DNA of 64,000 nucleotides, taken from positions 124,001 through 188,000 of the forward strand of contig CBDBUY010000005.1 of assembly GCA_965212145.1 (NCBI GenBank), given 5' to 3'. The translations under genes and the position numbers were made by a program. The notes beneath the pieces are model-generated. The model saw nothing but the letters and a program-made list of their open reading frames with translations. It searched no databases and was not told where the DNA came from. This stretch comes from JAAEPI01 sp965212145 (GTDB taxonomy: Bacteria; Bacteroidota; Bacteroidia; Cytophagales; Cyclobacteriaceae). Below, one piece after another: positions 49,720-59,171 of the stretch; the stretch's first letter is position 1; each line of letters begins with the position of its first letter.

Positions 49720-50775
49720 ATGGAAAGGGTTTTGTTTGTCACCAATTTCAGCAAGGAGAAGAAGAAAGCTCGATTGCTCTATGAAGTAGATCTGTTGAAA
49801 TCGAAAGGTTATCAAGTAGAGGTGGAGTATTTCGAAGGAAAGTATTCCCTGTTTACATTGATCCTCACCTACTTATCTCTTAAATTTTTCAATTTTCATC
49901 AGGTTTTTCAATCCAGGAGACGATCCAAAGACTTTGACCATGTAGTGCTTTACGGGCTGCAAACTCTGCCCTCGGTCTTATTTATTGCACCTGAAAAAAA
50001 TGTGATTTACCAGACGCTGGATGACAATGTCAGTTATACGATTTACGAGCTAACTAAGCGACTATTTCTGATTGGCTTGATATCCAGGCTACTTGAATGG
50101 GTTATGCGCAAGGTCGAAAGAGGATTAAGCAGAAAGGCTAAAACGACATTGGTAAATAGCACTGCTCTGAATGACTACTTGTCCCCATCTATTTTAAATT
50201 ATTACACTTCACCTTTCGAGAACCTGAAACTTGAAATGTCTCCAAATAATCCCTTTGCAGTGCTTTACTTGGGGCAGCTGAAAATTGAAAAAGGCACGAG
50301 TAATATTAAACGCCTTTGTGAAGAGCATTCAATGGACTGTCATTTTTTTGGAATTCCAGTAGACGATGAAACCAGAGAATTTGTAAAGGAAGATTACGTC
50401 AGGTTTTATGGCAATTTGGATTTCGAAGAGCTCAAAAATCAGCTCGGTAAACTGTCCGGCTCACTCAACCTGATAGGTACAAGTCTTATTGAAACAGTTC
50501 ACAGAAGCTACGAAACGCAGGAGGCTAATAAGGACATTGACTACATGGCGATGGGCATTCCGTTCGTTGGAAATAGGAGGGGGCCAACTTATGATAAGGT
50601 AAAGTTGGGGTGTGGTGTTTTGGAAAAGGATTTTTCTGATTTGCTGAACTTCACCAATTATCTAGAAGCGGCCAAGAAGTCAAAGTTGGTCTATCAGGAG
50701 ATGTATTCGAACGAGAAATTCAAGCGGACTTTTTTGAGTTGCTTTTCATCCATTCCACAAAGGAGAGGAAATTAA
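49720..50775 (+). CDS. Glycosyltransferase-like protein
   Basis: 351 residues from the ATG at 49720, one base after the methyltransferase stop; an earlier in-frame start overlaps that gene. Two Rossmann-type halves: VLFVTNFSKEKKKARLLYEV at the start, and AVLYLGQLKIEKGTSNIKRL (about 179-198) and DIDYMAMGIPFVGNRRGPTY later, consistent with a GT-B enzyme. Family assignment is weak. The last 56 bases overlap the 3' end of the gene on the opposite strand. Confidence 0.7.
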   Translation: MERVLFVTNFSKEKKKARLLYEVDLLKSKGYQVEVEYFEGKYSLFTLILTYLSLKFFNFHQVFQSRRRSKDFDHVVLYGLQTLPSVLFIAPEKNVIYQTLDDNVSYTIYELTKRLFLIGLISRLLEWVMRKVERGLSRKAKTTLVNSTALNDYLSPSILNYYTSPFENLKLEMSPNNPFAVLYLGQLKIEKGTSNIKRLCEEHSMDCHFFGIPVDDETREFVKEDYVRFYGNLDFEELKNQLGKLSGSLNLIGTSLIETVHRSYETQEANKDIDYMAMGIPFVGNRRGPTYDKVKLGCGVLEKDFSDLLNFTNYLEAAKKSKLVYQEMYSNEKFKRTFLSCFSSIPQRRGN

Positions 50776-52333
50776 GAAGGTATGTTTCTGAGGAGGTTTT
50801 TGTTGGCTTTTTCAGCCACTTTATAGAGGTGTGTAGGTCTTCGGTTGAATTACGAATTCCGGACTTTTGAATTATGGGTGGGAAATAGATATAACTCATC
50901 TTGAAGATCTCTTGGCCTAAAAGCCGATTAATCAGTTTCGAGCCCAATCGGAATGCATAGTTGATTTTGGCTCTCACAAAATTCATTGCCCCAGGTTTTA
51001 CAACTTTAAAGCCGTTTACTAAATATTGATTTAATCGTCGATCGTTTTCTGCAATAATGTCGCGCTGAAGTTTTCTGTGATCACGTAGGGATTGACTAAG
51101 CCCCATACTGCTGTTGATCATTTCCTTAGTGAAGATTGGATTATAAATCCGCACACTGGAGGAGAGGTATTGTTGGTAATATGACGTTAGCCCGCTGAGT
51201 TTTTGCAGGTAAAATGCGTCGTAATAGTGCATCTTTCGATCGAAGTGGAACTGCTCAAAATATTGGAGCATCTCGGTTTCCAAATTAGATGCGGACTTTT
51301 TTATATCCGGATTGCTGAGGTCGGCATTGAAGTGCACCAAAAACTTAATAATGGATTCCAAACTGGAATTGTCCTTCGGTAGAAGGGTAGGAACTTCGGC
51401 ATAATGAGAATAGACCAACTCGCCTGTTGCCGTAATGATCATATCGTGATCGTTAGCTTCCTGCGAAAAACAATAGTATGCCGGCACTCCCTTTAGTGTT
51501 GGGATCATTCCATCTGAGAATTCAAGGCAAGTGTTGAAATTTTCCTCAAAGTTTTCAATGAAATCAGCATTTGAAGGATCCGTGACATATGCCGTGTGGT
51601 CAATTCCGAAATCTTGAGAAATTCGTTTGGCAGTTTTACAATCCGTTGCACCATTATAACCGAACGTAAATGTGTCGAAGTTGATTTTTTGCGAGATTAA
51701 CTCCGAAAATATCATCCGACTATCCAGTCCGGCGGTGAGTGTTAGAGACGGTTTTTTAGAAAGTTTCGCGACTCGCGAAATTGTTTTGGTCAAAAGCTTT
51801 TTGAATGCATCTGAATCTGTCTCAATCGGCCTGCATTGCCAGTAGGTTTCTTCTTTAAGTTCACCGGATTTCAGTGATGTAACTGATGCAGCGGCGAGTT
51901 TCATGACACCTTTGAAAAGCGTTCTGTTCCCAATAATTGATGAGAGGGCAAATAGCTGCTTAATGGCGGTATTGTCAAAATTGAAATGGACAAATGGTGT
52001 CAAGGAGTCTGATAACACGTAACCTGATTCATCATGGTTGAGGTAGAAGGGGAAAAAGTTGAGATGATCGGTAATGAAATGAAACTTATCAACGTGTTTA
52101 TCAAGGATAGCAACTTGAAATTGTCCATCAGTTCCATCCGTGAACTTGAGTCCTGAAGTTTTAAATCTGGAAAGGACGGATTCTGCGGAAATCCACATTT
52201 CTGTATCTAACCAGAAACCATTTCCTCTAACAAAAACTATATGATCCTTATCCTCATGGAAATCATCGTGTTTTAGTGATTTACAAAGTCTGAGAGTGGT
52301 ATCGTTACTCTGAATCGTTCTCTCCATTCTCAT
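50720..52333 (-). CDS. Asparagine-synthetase-like protein without the glutaminase cysteine
   Basis: 537 residues if started at the ATG at 52333; ATG 52327 is equally likely. A longer frame upstream overlaps the previous gene. The N-terminal domain (about 1-170) has strands like the class II amidotransferase fold, but the protein does not start Met-Cys, so glutamine hydrolysis is not possible. The PP-loop is LTAGLDSRMIFSEL (near 195-208), and a later synthetase domain runs to about 440. Such proteins often sit in surface polysaccharide loci and may amidate sugars using free ammonia or be non-catalytic. Confidence 0.75.
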   Translation of the reverse strand: MRMERTIQSNDTTLRLCKSLKHDDFHEDKDHIVFVRGNGFWLDTEMWISAESVLSRFKTSGLKFTDGTDGQFQVAILDKHVDKFHFITDHLNFFPFYLNHDESGYVLSDSLTPFVHFNFDNTAIKQLFALSSIIGNRTLFKGVMKLAAASVTSLKSGELKEETYWQCRPIETDSDAFKKLLTKTISRVAKLSKKPSLTLTAGLDSRMIFSELISQKINFDTFTFGYNGATDCKTAKRISQDFGIDHTAYVTDPSNADFIENFEENFNTCLEFSDGMIPTLKGVPAYYCFSQEANDHDMIITATGELVYSHYAEVPTLLPKDNSSLESIIKFLVHFNADLSNPDIKKSASNLETEMLQYFEQFHFDRKMHYYDAFYLQKLSGLTSYYQQYLSSSVRIYNPIFTKEMINSSMGLSQSLRDHRKLQRDIIAENDRRLNQYLVNGFKVVKPGAMNFVRAKINYAFRLGSKLINRLLGQEIFKMSYIYFPPIIQKSGIRNSTEDLHTSIKWLKKPTKTSSETYLLNFLSFVEWMKSNSKKSA

Positions 52334-54755
52334 TATCTGATTTTCCTCTGAATACAAAGAAAAAACCACCACTAAGTCCAATGATAAGGAAGAAAGACAC
52401 TGCCATGATGGTATTGGCTTTCTTGAAGTATTTTGGCTTAAACTCAAAGGTTATTTGATGATTTCCGGCAGGTACCTCCAAAGCCCGAAGGACATAATTA
52501 GCCCGTAGAATTGGAACCTCGTTTCCATCAATTTGGGCAGTCCAACCTTCGGGATAATATATCTCTGAGAAGACGATTAACCCGTCTTTTGAGGATGAAC
52601 TCGAGTAGGTAATCTCGTTCAATTGCCGATTTTCCAACTTGATGATAGCCATACTGTCAAGTTCGAATTCCGTTGGTACATCGAACTTGGTAATATCTGC
52701 GACTACCTCATTCTTGGAATTAAGCTGCCCCAATAATTCAATTTCCTCATCAGGATTATTGGCTTCCTCTACGGTCTGCACGAACCAAGCATTGCCAAAG
52801 GCACTTGGATTCTGGATCACATTTCCAGCTTGATCACCATACTTCAGGAATTTGGTGTTCAGCATGTTGATACAGTAAAGCCCGGAAAAATCCGTTTGGC
52901 CACTCTGCAATCCAGTAATCATTTCATTGATTTCAGGGGATAGATGATTTTCAATTAGTTCTTGATACCGTCCGAGTTTTGCTCCATGATATCCGCCAAT
53001 CGAATTATGGAAGTACGAAGTTTTGGATTCATTGAATGGATTTTGAAGATTTAGAACTCGGTCACCGGGATTGGTTGCCTCCAAAATCAACTGATCAGCT
53101 GCTGTTTTTTGAAAATAAGTTTCATTCACTTCCTCCTGGAATAAGTCAGCCTTGAGATACCGCTTCGAAACCAGAATGACATCTGCCGCAGAAACCAACA
53201 CTATTAGTGCAACGGCATGAACTTTCTTGAGTTTATCCTGAGACGTCAACCATAAAAGAAGCATAGCAACACCTACTAGAAATCCTGATCTGATAGCATC
53301 AAGCCTCATGAGCCGAGCACGATCCTCCCGAAGCGCATCAATGTACCAATCCGGCAGTTGCTGCAGCTGAGCATCAACTGCGCCTCGGAAACTGCCCATG
53401 CTTGAATATATCATGACAAGAACTGCAAGACCACCGGTAACTGCTCCGGCGTATAGAAGCTGTTTGATGTTTTCGTTACCAGATTTCAGGAATTTATCAA
53501 GACCAAGAGCCGCTAACACCGATATGCCGAAAATGGATATCAGTAAAGTAAATGTTACCGACCTAAACTTGTTGTAGCCAGGTAGAAAGTCGAAGAAGAA
53601 ATAATTGAAAGCAGAGAAATTGTCTCCCCAACTAAGCACTACTCCCAAAATAGTCACTATGAGGAGCCATCCTTTCGTTTTCCAATCCAAAACGAACAAA
53701 GCGAGTACAAATAAGAAGACCACAACTGCACCCACATAATAAGGAGCTGACAACCGCTGATCACCCCAATAAGTAGGGACGGAGCTTAGCATTTGATTTA
53801 TCTGAACTCTGGAAACACCCTGATCTTTTAAAGCTTGCGCGACTTTGGACTTATCACTCAAACTTTCATTTGAGGCTCCACCATATATGTTTGGAATAAA
53901 CAGGACCAGTGGTTCCGTAATGCCATTACTGAATTCAAATGCATAATCCTTTTCGAGCCCGGATTCTGAAGATGCAACACTGAGTTCTGATTTACCTCTT
54001 GTGGAATACTTGCTATAATCAAGAATGGATTTCAGCTTCCCATAGTTGGCTCCTACTGCCAAAATAACTGACAGGAGGAGGATGGGGATTTGTATTTTGA
54101 AAACATCAAAGCTCTTATTTCTAATACATGACACCAAATGGAAAATACCAAATACCACGAGAATCAATAATAGATAGTAGGTGATTTGCAGATGGTTGAC
54201 GCGAATTTCCAAGGCAAGTCCGCACGCAGTTAATAAAAATCCCCAAGCGTATTTTTTATCGAAAACCAGTTTGACGCCAGCCACCACCAATGGTAAAAAT
54301 GCGATCGCAGCTATTCTGGAGTTGTGTCCCGCCATCAGACCAATTATCACAAATGTGGTGGCGCCATATGCGATGGCTGATAACACCGCCGGACCCGGTG
54401 ATACTTTGAAGCAACTAAGAAGGATGTATAAGGATATGAAGGCAATAAAGACCAAATTGAAGGGGCGTGAAATCCCCAGACCAATGGCTTTTTGAACATA
54501 TAAAAAAAGATCCCCTGAGTATTTAGTAGATACTAGAAAGGCCGGCATTCCGGAGAACATGGAGTTGGTCCATAGCGCCTCTTCTCCATTTTCATTTCTG
54601 AAATCAATCAACTCCTGAGCAGCTCCTTGCCATTGTAAAATGTCATGTTGGTTAAGCACTTTGCCCTTAAGGATGCCGGGATGAAAAAGTACGATGGTGA
54701 CCAGGAAAAATATTAGAATAGCCAGTAGATGTGGCAGGAATGACTTGAAATTCAT
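52305..54755 (-). CDS. YfhO family large membrane protein
   Basis: 816 residues. Many hydrophobic segments from residue 10 on; after the first ones comes the periplasmic block GILKGKVLNQHDILQWQGAA (about 28-47), typical of this family. In Bacillus YfhO is involved in glycosylation of lipoteichoic acid; relatives in Bacteroidota are thought to be glycosyltransferase-like membrane proteins. It could also act as the polymerase missing here. The N-terminus overlaps the flippase stop by four bases and its C-terminus overlaps the asparagine-synthetase-like gene by 29 bases. Confidence 0.8.
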   Translation of the reverse strand: MNFKSFLPHLLAILIFFLVTIVLFHPGILKGKVLNQHDILQWQGAAQELIDFRNENGEEALWTNSMFSGMPAFLVSTKYSGDLFLYVQKAIGLGISRPFNLVFIAFISLYILLSCFKVSPGPAVLSAIAYGATTFVIIGLMAGHNSRIAAIAFLPLVVAGVKLVFDKKYAWGFLLTACGLALEIRVNHLQITYYLLLILVVFGIFHLVSCIRNKSFDVFKIQIPILLLSVILAVGANYGKLKSILDYSKYSTRGKSELSVASSESGLEKDYAFEFSNGITEPLVLFIPNIYGGASNESLSDKSKVAQALKDQGVSRVQINQMLSSVPTYWGDQRLSAPYYVGAVVVFLFVLALFVLDWKTKGWLLIVTILGVVLSWGDNFSAFNYFFFDFLPGYNKFRSVTFTLLISIFGISVLAALGLDKFLKSGNENIKQLLYAGAVTGGLAVLVMIYSSMGSFRGAVDAQLQQLPDWYIDALREDRARLMRLDAIRSGFLVGVAMLLLWLTSQDKLKKVHAVALIVLVSAADVILVSKRYLKADLFQEEVNETYFQKTAADQLILEATNPGDRVLNLQNPFNESKTSYFHNSIGGYHGAKLGRYQELIENHLSPEINEMITGLQSGQTDFSGLYCINMLNTKFLKYGDQAGNVIQNPSAFGNAWFVQTVEEANNPDEEIELLGQLNSKNEVVADITKFDVPTEFELDSMAIIKLENRQLNEITYSSSSSKDGLIVFSEIYYPEGWTAQIDGNEVPILRANYVLRALEVPAGNHQITFEFKPKYFKKANTIMAVSFFLIIGLSGGFFFVFRGKSDNENGENDSE

Positions 54756-56239
54756 TTAGAAGTAATTTTTTCAAAAGTAGTTTGAATCAATTGATTAATG
54801 TCTTGCGAGACATTCATCTTAAATATTAGCCCAACGAAAATTACGGTCGTCAGAACAGACCTAATACCGATGTTCAATATCGGGTCAAAGGGGAATGGCA
54901 AATACAAAAACAAAAGAAATACCGCAATGCTGATAATTAGAAGCTTCCAATGATCACGTGTAAATGGATGCATATTGAACCAGCGTTGAACTAAAATAAA
55001 TTTGCTAAAGGAATGCACAAACATGGCAGCCAGGTAGCTGATTCCAGCGCCGATTAAACCGATCCGAGGGAGCAAAATAATGTTGAGGATTATTAGAACT
55101 GCCGCAGCAATTAATTGCGTATACAATGAGTATCGGTACTTTTCAGAAAAAACCAATATCTCTGAACTAAAACTGAACAGCATCAAGATCAGTTTGGCCG
55201 CACAGACGGTTACCACCACCCAATAGCCAGTAGCAAATGCGCTTCCCTGAGGAATGAAAGCAAACAAATCGTTTACATTGGTTAGTATTCCGATCAACAG
55301 CAAAACACCGATGATTGTCATAGTTGTCGATCCTTTTTTATACATGCGCTCCACTTGGGACATGTCATTTTCACCCATAGCTTTTGAGAAAACCGGTGAG
55401 AGGACTTTGAGCATATTACGTCGCGGCATTTCCACGATCACACCTATAAAAAAGCAAGTGGCAAAAATGCCCGTGGCATCATCGCCAATGTAGGCACTGA
55501 TCTGTGCATAGCTCGCATTCGTCATCAAAGCAAAACTCAGAGAGAGGAGCATGAAATAACCACCGAATTTGATGGCTGAGCGTTTATCGGCAGCCGTAAT
55601 CCGATGCAATGAACTGGAGAATTTCAATTTCTTTCCAATCATTAGATAACCGAATAATAAGACAAAAACGAGCAAGTAATTAACTGCCAGGCCGGAGGCG
55701 GCAAATTCAAATTCCCACCATCCGAATGCCAAACCTGCCACCAGAAGCATGGCGCCTAATCTCAAGAATATATCTCGTAGAAAGCTCGGAACCACGATTT
55801 GAAGCATGGATCGGCAATAAGCAAAGAGCATTTCAAATAGACTGTTAACCACAATGATGACAGCAGTGATACTCAGAAACTGAACGTATTCTGGTGCACC
55901 TTGACTGAAGTATGCCACGATCAAATCTTTGCCCAAGAACATCGCAATGATGACAGCAGCATTAAGAGCAAGAACTACAAGCATCTGGAAGGTGAAATAT
56001 TGGTTTCTCAATTCATCATCGTGCCGAATCCCTGGGAATTGCCTAATCCAAGTGGCCGGCATTCCTGCAGTACAAAAGGGCGAGATCATCATGGCATTCG
56101 CGGTAATCAGGCTGAAAATCCCGATTTCTCCCATGCTCAGCAATTCTGGGCGCAAATACAGGGTGTTGAAATAGCCGATCAGCACACCGACATAGGCCAT
56201 GGCTGTCCCCCAGAAACTCTGACGAATAATTATGCCCAC
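54752..56239 (-). CDS. Polysaccharide flippase (Wzx/MATE-like, RfbX family)
   Basis: 495 residues with about 14 hydrophobic segments in two halves. The start IIRQSFWGTAMAYVGVLIGY matches Wzx proteins, followed by a cluster of charged residues between helix pairs (RQFPGIRHDDE). It would move undecaprenyl-linked oligosaccharides across the inner membrane. It sits between the 4,6-dehydratase gene and YfhO, as in a Wzx-dependent operon, and no ABC transporter for export is seen in the window. Confidence 0.87.
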   Translation of the reverse strand: MGIIIRQSFWGTAMAYVGVLIGYFNTLYLRPELLSMGEIGIFSLITANAMMISPFCTAGMPATWIRQFPGIRHDDELRNQYFTFQMLVVLALNAAVIIAMFLGKDLIVAYFSQGAPEYVQFLSITAVIIVVNSLFEMLFAYCRSMLQIVVPSFLRDIFLRLGAMLLVAGLAFGWWEFEFAASGLAVNYLLVFVLLFGYLMIGKKLKFSSSLHRITAADKRSAIKFGGYFMLLSLSFALMTNASYAQISAYIGDDATGIFATCFFIGVIVEMPRRNMLKVLSPVFSKAMGENDMSQVERMYKKGSTTMTIIGVLLLIGILTNVNDLFAFIPQGSAFATGYWVVVTVCAAKLILMLFSFSSEILVFSEKYRYSLYTQLIAAAVLIILNIILLPRIGLIGAGISYLAAMFVHSFSKFILVQRWFNMHPFTRDHWKLLIISIAVFLLFLYLPFPFDPILNIGIRSVLTTVIFVGLIFKMNVSQDINQLIQTTFEKITSK

Positions 56240-56251
56240 TGAATTGTGTGA

Positions 56252-58195
56252 TTAAGCTTCATTTACCAACTTGGATTGAACGGAATCCAGCTGTCCAAAT
56301 TCAGAATTATTGCTGATAAATTCTGGAACCATTTTTTTCAGTGTAGCCACGAGTACCAGCGCATCGTCTAGTGAGAGCTGATTCTCCAGTTCAATAATAA
56401 AGGAGCGAATTTTCTCGCTTTCCACTTCGGTATTCAAGGCTTTAAGGATTTTGTCATGATGTGTAGGGATGGTATTTTCCTTGTTGGCCAAAACCTCTTC
56501 ATACAGCTTTTCGCCCGGTCTGAGTCCAGTGATTTCTATCACAATATCATCACCAACTTTAAGGCCACTGAGCTGAATCATCTTTCTTGCCAAATCATAG
56601 ATTTTGACTGGTTTGCCCATATCAAAAACGAATATCTCACCATCTTCTCCCATAGATCCGGCTTCCAGCACCAGATTACAAGCCTCAGTGGTTGTCATGA
56701 AGAAACGGGTGATGTCCTTATGGGTCAGGGTCACTGGACCACCCTGCTCAATTTGTTTTTGAAAAAGAGGTATGACTGAACCGCTCGATCCTAGTACATT
56801 TCCAAATCTGGTGGTAACAAATTTGGTTCGGGATGACTCAGTACTTAGTGCCTGAATGTACATTTCTGAAACACGTTTGGTAGCGCCCATAACGTTGGTT
56901 GGATTTACTGCCTTATCAGTAGAAACCAAAACGAATTTCTGAACCCCATTTTCTATTGCCAGATCGGCGACTATTCTTGTACCCAGGATGTTGGTTTTAG
57001 CCGCTTCAAATGGATTGACTTCCATCAAGGGTACATGCTTGTAGGCGGCCGCATGAAAGACAATCTCTGGCGTGAATCTGCTGAAAACATATCTTATCCG
57101 ATCTTGGTCATTGATATCACCCACGACAAATTCACAAAGATTTTTTGCGTCTTCAAATTCATCAAGCAATTCAATTTTCAGATCATAAAGTGGCGTTTCG
57201 GCTTGATCCAGAACGATGATTTTATTTGGATGAAAATACAGCGCCTGCCTGACCAATTCCCGTCCTATTGAGCCGGCTCCACCGGTTATTAGGATGATCT
57301 TACTTTTTAGCTCGCGTTCAATGTTTTCACTGGTCAATTCGATTTCGCTACGGCCTAAAAGATTTTGAATTTTCACCGGCTGAATCTGCCCCATTGACAA
57401 CTCGCCATGAATCCATCGATCGTATGGAGGAATCTCCTTGATTTCTACGCCATGCTCCAGACAGATGTCAGTCACTTCAGCTTTTCTCTCGGGGGATATT
57501 CTTTGAGTAGAGATAATCACCTGATTGATTTTTTGGTTTGTGATGAATTTCCCGCTCAGAGCCCTGTTGGCAGGGTAAATCGGCAATCCTTCCAGAGATT
57601 TTCCTTGCAGTGATTTGTTGTCATCCACAAACCCAATGACGTTCCTGAGCTCTCTTTTTTGCGTCCTGCCAGATAGAATGGTCTGGCAGGTAATTCGGCC
57701 CGATTCACCTGCTCCGAAGATGAGGATGTTCACTTTTAAGTCGGAGTTGTTTCTTAAGAAAGCTGCATAGGTAGCTTTGGCAATCAATCTGCTCAAACAG
57801 AGAAGGAAACTGGCCAGGAGAAACTGAATGATCAGAATTGATTTTGGGATCAGCCAAATACCGCGATATTCAAATCCGTATAAAAGAACCGAGGCGACAG
57901 CCACCAGAATCAGGCAAGCCAAAAAAGAAGACTTAACCACCTTGATCAGGTCGAGCAATCCTGAGTGCCTAAGTACTGCAGTGGAGGTGCCGGAAGTAAA
58001 AAAAATCACAGCATAAATGGCCGTGGAAAGTGCCCCATGGATCAGCAGTCTACTAAATTCGATTTGCTGGATTTCAAAATTGTAGCGCAGAATAGAGGCC
58101 ACCACATAGCTCACAAAAACAAGGCTGACATCAGACAACAGAATAACCCAGGCAGCCAGGTACTTACTGGAAAAATATCGTATGAGCTTATTCAT
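56252..58195 (-). CDS. UDP-GlcNAc 4,6-dehydratase-like membrane protein (WbpM/CapD type)
   Basis: 647 residues. Four to five membrane helices (about 12-135) are followed by a first Rossmann domain NILIFGAGESGRI (about 153-165) and a second one ILITGGAGSIGRELVRQAL (about 300-318) which carries the activity. The usual Tyr is Met in VMGATKRVSEM, as in the large WbpM/TrsG/CapD group. WbpM makes UDP-4-keto-6-deoxy-HexNAc. It overlaps the 58188 gene by eight bases and probably supplies its substrate with the WbpV-like reductase. Confidence 0.9.
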   Translation of the reverse strand: MNKLIRYFSSKYLAAWVILLSDVSLVFVSYVVASILRYNFEIQQIEFSRLLIHGALSTAIYAVIFFTSGTSTAVLRHSGLLDLIKVVKSSFLACLILVAVASVLLYGFEYRGIWLIPKSILIIQFLLASFLLCLSRLIAKATYAAFLRNNSDLKVNILIFGAGESGRITCQTILSGRTQKRELRNVIGFVDDNKSLQGKSLEGLPIYPANRALSGKFITNQKINQVIISTQRISPERKAEVTDICLEHGVEIKEIPPYDRWIHGELSMGQIQPVKIQNLLGRSEIELTSENIERELKSKIILITGGAGSIGRELVRQALYFHPNKIIVLDQAETPLYDLKIELLDEFEDAKNLCEFVVGDINDQDRIRYVFSRFTPEIVFHAAAYKHVPLMEVNPFEAAKTNILGTRIVADLAIENGVQKFVLVSTDKAVNPTNVMGATKRVSEMYIQALSTESSRTKFVTTRFGNVLGSSGSVIPLFQKQIEQGGPVTLTHKDITRFFMTTTEACNLVLEAGSMGEDGEIFVFDMGKPVKIYDLARKMIQLSGLKVGDDIVIEITGLRPGEKLYEEVLANKENTIPTHHDKILKALNTEVESEKIRSFIIELENQLSLDDALVLVATLKKMVPEFISNNSEFGQLDSVQSKLVNEA

Positions 58196-59171
58196 CCGTT
58201 TGCAATTTGTCCAATTCTGAGTTTACAATCTGTTTTTTCAGGCCAAAGTATGCGATCACCAAAATGAGAATGATTGTCGAACTGTAAATCCATCCAGTTA
58301 GAATTGAATACTTCGCTAGGATCAAAATCAACCCAATATTGATGATCGCTTGTAGGCCGCAGTAAATACTTGAAATGACCAAATGATTGTGACCCTTTTG
58401 GTTGGCCAAATATTGATATAGATGCTGCCGATGTGGTTTGAAAATGTTTTCTGCCTTAAGGAGACGGTCAACGATGGTTAGTCCTGAATCCACAGCAAAG
58501 ACTGCAAAAAAGAGAAGGAACAAGATGTTTTGAGTGATGAGAATCAATGTAAGCATGAGGTAACCTAGCACATACCCCATCGAAATGGAGCCTACATCTC
58601 CGCCGAAGACTTTTGCCTTTGAGCGAAAGTTGTAGAAGCTGAAAGCGAGGATTCCAAGTCCGGAAACAAGGATCAATGCATGAGGGGTAAATGATGCGAT
58701 GTGATCGTTGATATACCAAAATGAGGCAAGGGTGACAAGAGCGTACAAGCCGGAGATGCCGTTGATTCCATCCATGAAATTGAACGCATTGATCCATGCC
58801 GTAAAGGCCAGTGGAATCATAACAATCAGTATAAGCGTCAATTCATATCCATCTCTCATTGTCCAAACAACAAAACCCGTTATGCCGATATGAATGGCCA
58901 ACCTAAGATAGGATGGAAGATTCTTGAAGTCATCAATAAGACCAACGATTGCCAGAATTACCAAGCACCACAGGAAGTTTGTGCTGAACAATTGAAAGTA
59001 AACTGCCCAAATTAGAATGCCCAATGCAATCACGAATCCGCCGGCTGTTGGGGTCGGTGAAGTGTGCGAACTACGCTCATTTGGGATATCGTGGAGGTTT
59101 TTTCGTTCAGCCCATTTGATGTAGGTCGTCTGCAAAACGAAGAGCGCAACAAATAGAATGGCGTAGCTCAT
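58188..59171 (-). CDS. Undecaprenyl-phosphate sugar-1-phosphate transferase (WbpL/WecA-like)
   Basis: 327 residues with about ten membrane helices, of the MraY/WecA family. Signatures: HTSPTPTAGGFVIALG (about 35-50), the acidic DDFKNLPSYLRLA (about 80-92), FNFMDGINGISGLYAL (about 130-145), FGGDVGSISMG (about 193-203) and HRQHLYQYLANQKGHNH. WbpL attaches FucNAc or QuiNAc phosphate to undecaprenyl phosphate and starts O-antigen synthesis. It overlaps both neighbours (eight and four bases). Confidence 0.9.
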   Translation of the reverse strand: MSYAILFVALFVLQTTYIKWAERKNLHDIPNERSSHTSPTPTAGGFVIALGILIWAVYFQLFSTNFLWCLVILAIVGLIDDFKNLPSYLRLAIHIGITGFVVWTMRDGYELTLILIVMIPLAFTAWINAFNFMDGINGISGLYALVTLASFWYINDHIASFTPHALILVSGLGILAFSFYNFRSKAKVFGGDVGSISMGYVLGYLMLTLILITQNILFLLFFAVFAVDSGLTIVDRLLKAENIFKPHRQHLYQYLANQKGHNHLVISSIYCGLQAIINIGLILILAKYSILTGWIYSSTIILILVIAYFGLKKQIVNSELDKLQTDE

